Source of the DNA: an uncultured Pseudodesulfovibrio sp.
GTDB taxonomy: Bacteria; Desulfobacterota; Desulfovibrionia; Desulfovibrionales; Desulfovibrionaceae
Assembly: GCF_963677845.1 (NCBI RefSeq)
Contig: NZ_OY782498.1
Coordinates: forward strand, 1,557,518 to 1,621,517
Direction of reading: 5' to 3'
Length of the DNA: 64,000 nucleotides
Position numbers and translations under genes: made by a program. Shown in pieces: positions 61,502 through 64,000 of the stretch (position 1 is its first letter; every line of letters begins with the position of its first letter). Under the pieces are notes generated by a model. It made no database searches, had not been told where the DNA came from, and worked only from the letters and a program-made list of their open reading frames with translations.

Positions 61502-62143
61502 CTAACGCTTTTCAGCCAGAGGAGTTTCGCCTGCGACGACCTTCTGACCGACGCTGACAGTTGGTACATAGCCATCAGGCATGTAAAGGTCAACTCTTGA
61601 TCCAAACTTGATCAAACCATACCGTTCACCGCGTTTGAGCTTATCGCCGGGTTCAGCCCAGCAGACGATACGTCGAGCAATGAGGCCGGCAATCTGAACC
61701 ATGGTAAACCGCTGATTGCCCTTGCCGGTGATAACCACAACGTTACGTTCGTTGTCTTTGCTTGCTTTGTCAAAGGAAGCATTAAAAAACTTGCCGGGAA
61801 TGTAACGGATGACTTCAACCTTGCCGCTGACCGGCATACGGTTCACATGCACATTGAACACATTCATAAAGATGGCGATAACTTGACGCTCTTCGCCGGA
61901 AATCGGATCGGTTTCACGTGTGACCTTGATCACTTTGCCGTCTGCAGGAGAACACACTGCCTCGGCATTCTCTGGACCAACCCGTTCGGGATCGCGAAAA
62001 AAATGACCAATAAAACACGTCAGGCCAAGCCCGATAATAGCCATGGGCCAGCAATCTATCAAAGCAAAGATCAAAGTGGTAAACGCAGAAATGATAATAT
62101 AAGGCAGCCCTTCGAGAGCAACACCGACAGAAGGTTTCAACAT
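61502..62143 (-). CDS. psd: phosphatidylserine decarboxylase proenzyme, short form
   Basis: A 213-residue protein of the PSD-A (short) type with two N-terminal hydrophobic segments and the self-processing Gly-Ser (KFGSRVDLY) near residue 187, where the serine becomes the pyruvoyl prosthetic group. It turns phosphatidylserine into phosphatidylethanolamine, downstream of PssA in the pathway. It is the first gene of the psd-pssA string. Confidence 0.95.
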   Translation of the reverse strand: MLKPSVGVALEGLPYIIISAFTTLIFALIDCWPMAIIGLGLTCFIGHFFRDPERVGPENAEAVCSPADGKVIKVTRETDPISGEERQVIAIFMNVFNVHVNRMPVSGKVEVIRYIPGKFFNASFDKASKDNERNVVVITGKGNQRFTMVQIAGLIARRIVCWAEPGDKLKRGERYGLIKFGSRVDLYMPDGYVPTVSVGQKVVAGETPLAEKR

Positions 62144-62289
62144 GATTTGTCATGCTCCTTTGCGTATTTTTTTCAAATTCTTATCTGCCACACAGTCAAA
62201 CTGCAAGGTTTGTTTTACAATATTCCAACCAAAACGTATATACTCTACATGATATATCAAATTACTATAAGCCTGCAACTGGCCTCTCC

Positions 62290-63156
62290 ATGACATGGTT
62301 CCTGCTTTCTATATCCGCCGCTTTTCTGATGGCCTCAAACTCGGCCTATATGAAAAAATTCTTCTCCGACGTTTCTCCGTGGGAGATGAGTATCATCCCG
62401 TTTTTCTATATTGTCCCCTTATGTGCCGTGGGCCTGCTCTTCATCGAAATACCAGATATCGGCCCAGAATTTCTTCCCGCCTTGGCCTGGGTCCTCCCTA
62501 TACTTATGGTCGCCATCATCCTGCATTTCCGGGCCATTCACATGTCGCCACTTTCTCTTACCCTGCCCTTCCTGAGCTTCACACCGGTCTTCGTCTTATT
62601 TACCGGCGACATAATACTGGATGAAAAACTCAGCACACTCGGTGTAGTCGGAATGCTGCTCGTCGTCGCTGGTGGTTATATTCTGAATCTCGACAGCGCA
62701 AAGAACGATCTATTCGGCCCCGTGAAAGCCATCTTCAAAGAGCGTGGCTCAGCGATTATGCTCGTTGTGGCAGCCCTGTACGGATTGAGTTCCGTCGGTG
62801 GTAAAGTTTTGATTCTCAATTCCTCCCCCATGTTCACGGGCATGGTCCTGTTCGGACTATACGGGGTTCTACTTACCACCCTACTCGTGGCTATGGGCAA
62901 AGCATCATTTAAAGTGCTCCTCCGCAAACCGCTTTTGGGGATGGGAACTGGAATGATCGTTTTTGCAGAAATACTTTGTCATAACCTCGCCATGTCCATG
63001 GTAGCCGCAGCCTACATGATCACCATCAAACGTATGGCCGGAATATTCTCAGTTTTCTATGGGTGGATATTATTTAAAGAACACGGCATCCGTTACCGAT
63101 TTGCCGGCACAGCAATAATGACCGCCGGAGCAGCCGTTATTGCGTTATATGGATAA
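62290..63156 (+). CDS. EamA-family (DMT) transporter
   Basis: A 289-residue protein with about ten transmembrane helices and the internal duplication of the drug/metabolite transporter family (EamA). The substrate cannot be told. The frame extends upstream to 62152, but the ATG at 62290 starts directly before the first helix; it has no obvious Shine-Dalgarno. It is divergent from psd and convergent with the chemoreceptor. Confidence 0.88.
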   Translation: MTWFLLSISAAFLMASNSAYMKKFFSDVSPWEMSIIPFFYIVPLCAVGLLFIEIPDIGPEFLPALAWVLPILMVAIILHFRAIHMSPLSLTLPFLSFTPVFVLFTGDIILDEKLSTLGVVGMLLVVAGGYILNLDSAKNDLFGPVKAIFKERGSAIMLVVAALYGLSSVGGKVLILNSSPMFTGMVLFGLYGVLLTTLLVAMGKASFKVLLRKPLLGMGTGMIVFAEILCHNLAMSMVAAAYMITIKRMAGIFSVFYGWILFKEHGIRYRFAGTAIMTAGAAVIALYG

Positions 63157-63189
63157 AAGACATCAACCCCATCACTTAATCAGACAAAG

Positions 63190-63224
63190 AATAAGGCCGC
63201 CCGGATAATCCAAACGGCCTTATT
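63190..63224. terminator. bidirectional terminator between the EamA and chemoreceptor genes
   Basis: AATAAGGCCG (63190-63199) pairs with CGGCCTTATT (63215-63224) over a 15-base loop; T-rich sequence follows on both sides and the genes converge. Confidence 0.83.
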
Positions 63225-63242
63225 TTATTCTTAATCTTATTG

Positions 63243-64000
63243 TTAAAACTTTTCAAAACCTTCGTCATCGTTATCCATGGATATGACGACCCCCGAGGAT
63301 GTCGCGGGAGCATCAACCCGAGAAGACCTGGAAGCCTGAGGTAAGGATTGACGAGGAGCGACATTCGCTACGACATACTGTTGCCCCATATTGCCTGCGT
63401 TGAAAAAGCTCATAGCATCCTGCAGTTGGACACTATGACCGTTAAGCTGCTCACTCGTAGAGGAAAGCTCCTCGGCAGCTGCTGCTGTCTGCTGAATGTT
63501 TGAATCCAGCATCGATACAGCTTCGTTAATCTGGGTAGCGTTTTCGTTTTGATCAATACTGGCGGAAGCTATTTCTTGCACCAATTCGGCTGTTTTCTGA
63601 ATATCCGGGACAAGCCTTTTCAACATTTCACCAGCTTTATCTGCCACGGAAACACTTGATGTAGAAAGTTCACTGATCTCAGCTGCGGCCTGTCCACTTC
63701 TCTCAGCTAACTTTCGTACTTCTGCGGCCACGACAGCGAACCCCTTTCCATGTTCACCAGCTCGTGCGGCCTCAATCGCAGCATTCAATGCCAACAAATT
63801 AGTCTGTCGCGCAATTTCTTCGATGATAGAAATCTTTTCAGCAATATTCGTCATCGCAACCATTGCCTCGGAAACAGCATCACCACTTACTTGAGCATCA
63901 GAAGAAGCTTGGCGGGCAATATCCTCAGTTCGTTGAGCATTATTGGTATTTTGAGATATATTATTGGCCATCTCTTCCATTGACGATGATATTTCTTCTA
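63243..64000 (-). CDS. methyl-accepting chemotaxis protein, C-terminal part
   Basis: The frame is open past the right edge of the window, so at least 252 C-terminal residues are here. They include the signalling hairpin ([31 protein letters not shown]) that contacts CheA and CheW, then an adaptation helix and a disordered tail ending in DDEGFEKF. The ligand-binding and membrane parts are outside the window. The tail with its aromatic residues could act as a docking site for the CheR/CheB enzymes, which is inference. Confidence 0.95.
   Translation of the reverse strand, partial: EEISSSMEEMANNISQNTNNAQRTEDIARQASSDAQVSGDAVSEAMVAMTNIAEKISIIEEIARQTNLLALNAAIEAARAGEHGKGFAVVAAEVRKLAERSGQAAAEISELSTSSVSVADKAGEMLKRLVPDIQKTAELVQEIASASIDQNENATQINEAVSMLDSNIQQTAAAAEELSSTSEQLNGHSVQLQDAMSFFNAGNMGQQYVVANVAPRQSLPQASRSSRVDAPATSSGVVISMDNDDEGFEKF

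Noticed and set aside
1-64000. CRISPR arrays, insertion sequences, prophage and integrase genes
   Set aside because: No repeat-spacer pattern, transposase, integrase or phage structural gene was found; the gene content looks like core chromosome.

Overview
This is one contiguous stretch of a bacterial chromosome with very high coding density and no gene-free gap above about 300 bases. I see no phage, insertion sequence, CRISPR array or plasmid signature. A DsrC protein with both redox cysteines, a decaheme cytochrome next to an Rnf operon, a tungsten aldehyde oxidoreductase with tungstate uptake genes, and the gene orders psd-pssA-leuACDB and fliR-flhB-flhA-flhF-flhG-fliA-cheY-fliL all point to a motile, anaerobic, sulfate-reducing member of the Desulfovibrionaceae. 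Moderate GC content suggests a Pseudodesulfovibrio or Maridesulfovibrio type, but the genus is an inference.

Layout. 1-3.3 kb: start of rpoZ, a DUF4340 protein, a TtcA-like PP-loop protein and an M23 endopeptidase. 3.4-12.9 kb: a flagellar export and regulation operon ending in three poorly known proteins. 13.0-17.4 kb (minus): lpxC, then rpmE-yqhQ-like-prfA-prmC. 17.6-21.9 kb (minus): dsrC, a YcaO-TPR protein overlapping a protein methyltransferase, a Tim44-like protein and a receiver protein. 22.0-26.4 kb: small membrane proteins, an HD protein, a receiver-TPR protein, a thioredoxin-reductase-like flavoprotein and a PilZ protein. 26.5-33.4 kb: decaheme cytochrome plus rnfCDGEAB. 33.5-35.8 kb: tRNA-Val(CAC) and tex. 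36.0-43.2 kb: the tungsten locus (aldehyde oxidoreductase, MoaD-like, ThiF-like, ModE-type HTH regulator, tupABC, mobB). 43.2-49.5 kb: trmL, rfbB, rfbD, a multidomain SulP transporter and a glycosyltransferase. 49.6-56.1 kb: ilvE-like, asd, metF, mutT, ABC-F, GIY-YIG and two small membrane coiled-coil proteins. 56.2-62.1 kb (minus): psd-pssA-leuACDB. 62.3-64.0 kb: an EamA transporter and the C-terminal end of a chemoreceptor.

How the genes work together. The most striking system is the rearranged Rnf complex. Its RnfC has lost the glycine-rich NADH/FMN loop, while RnfB carries a fused GltD-like FAD/NAD(P)H oxidoreductase module, and a decaheme cytochrome is encoded first in the operon. I infer an Rnf in which pyridine nucleotide is handled on RnfB and periplasmic cytochrome electrons enter or leave through the decaheme partner. 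Other points worth attention are a thioredoxin-reductase-like protein without NADPH motifs, a YcaO-methyltransferase pair beside dsrC, an FlhF with altered GTPase motifs, and a self-contained tungsten enzyme locus with candidate operators.
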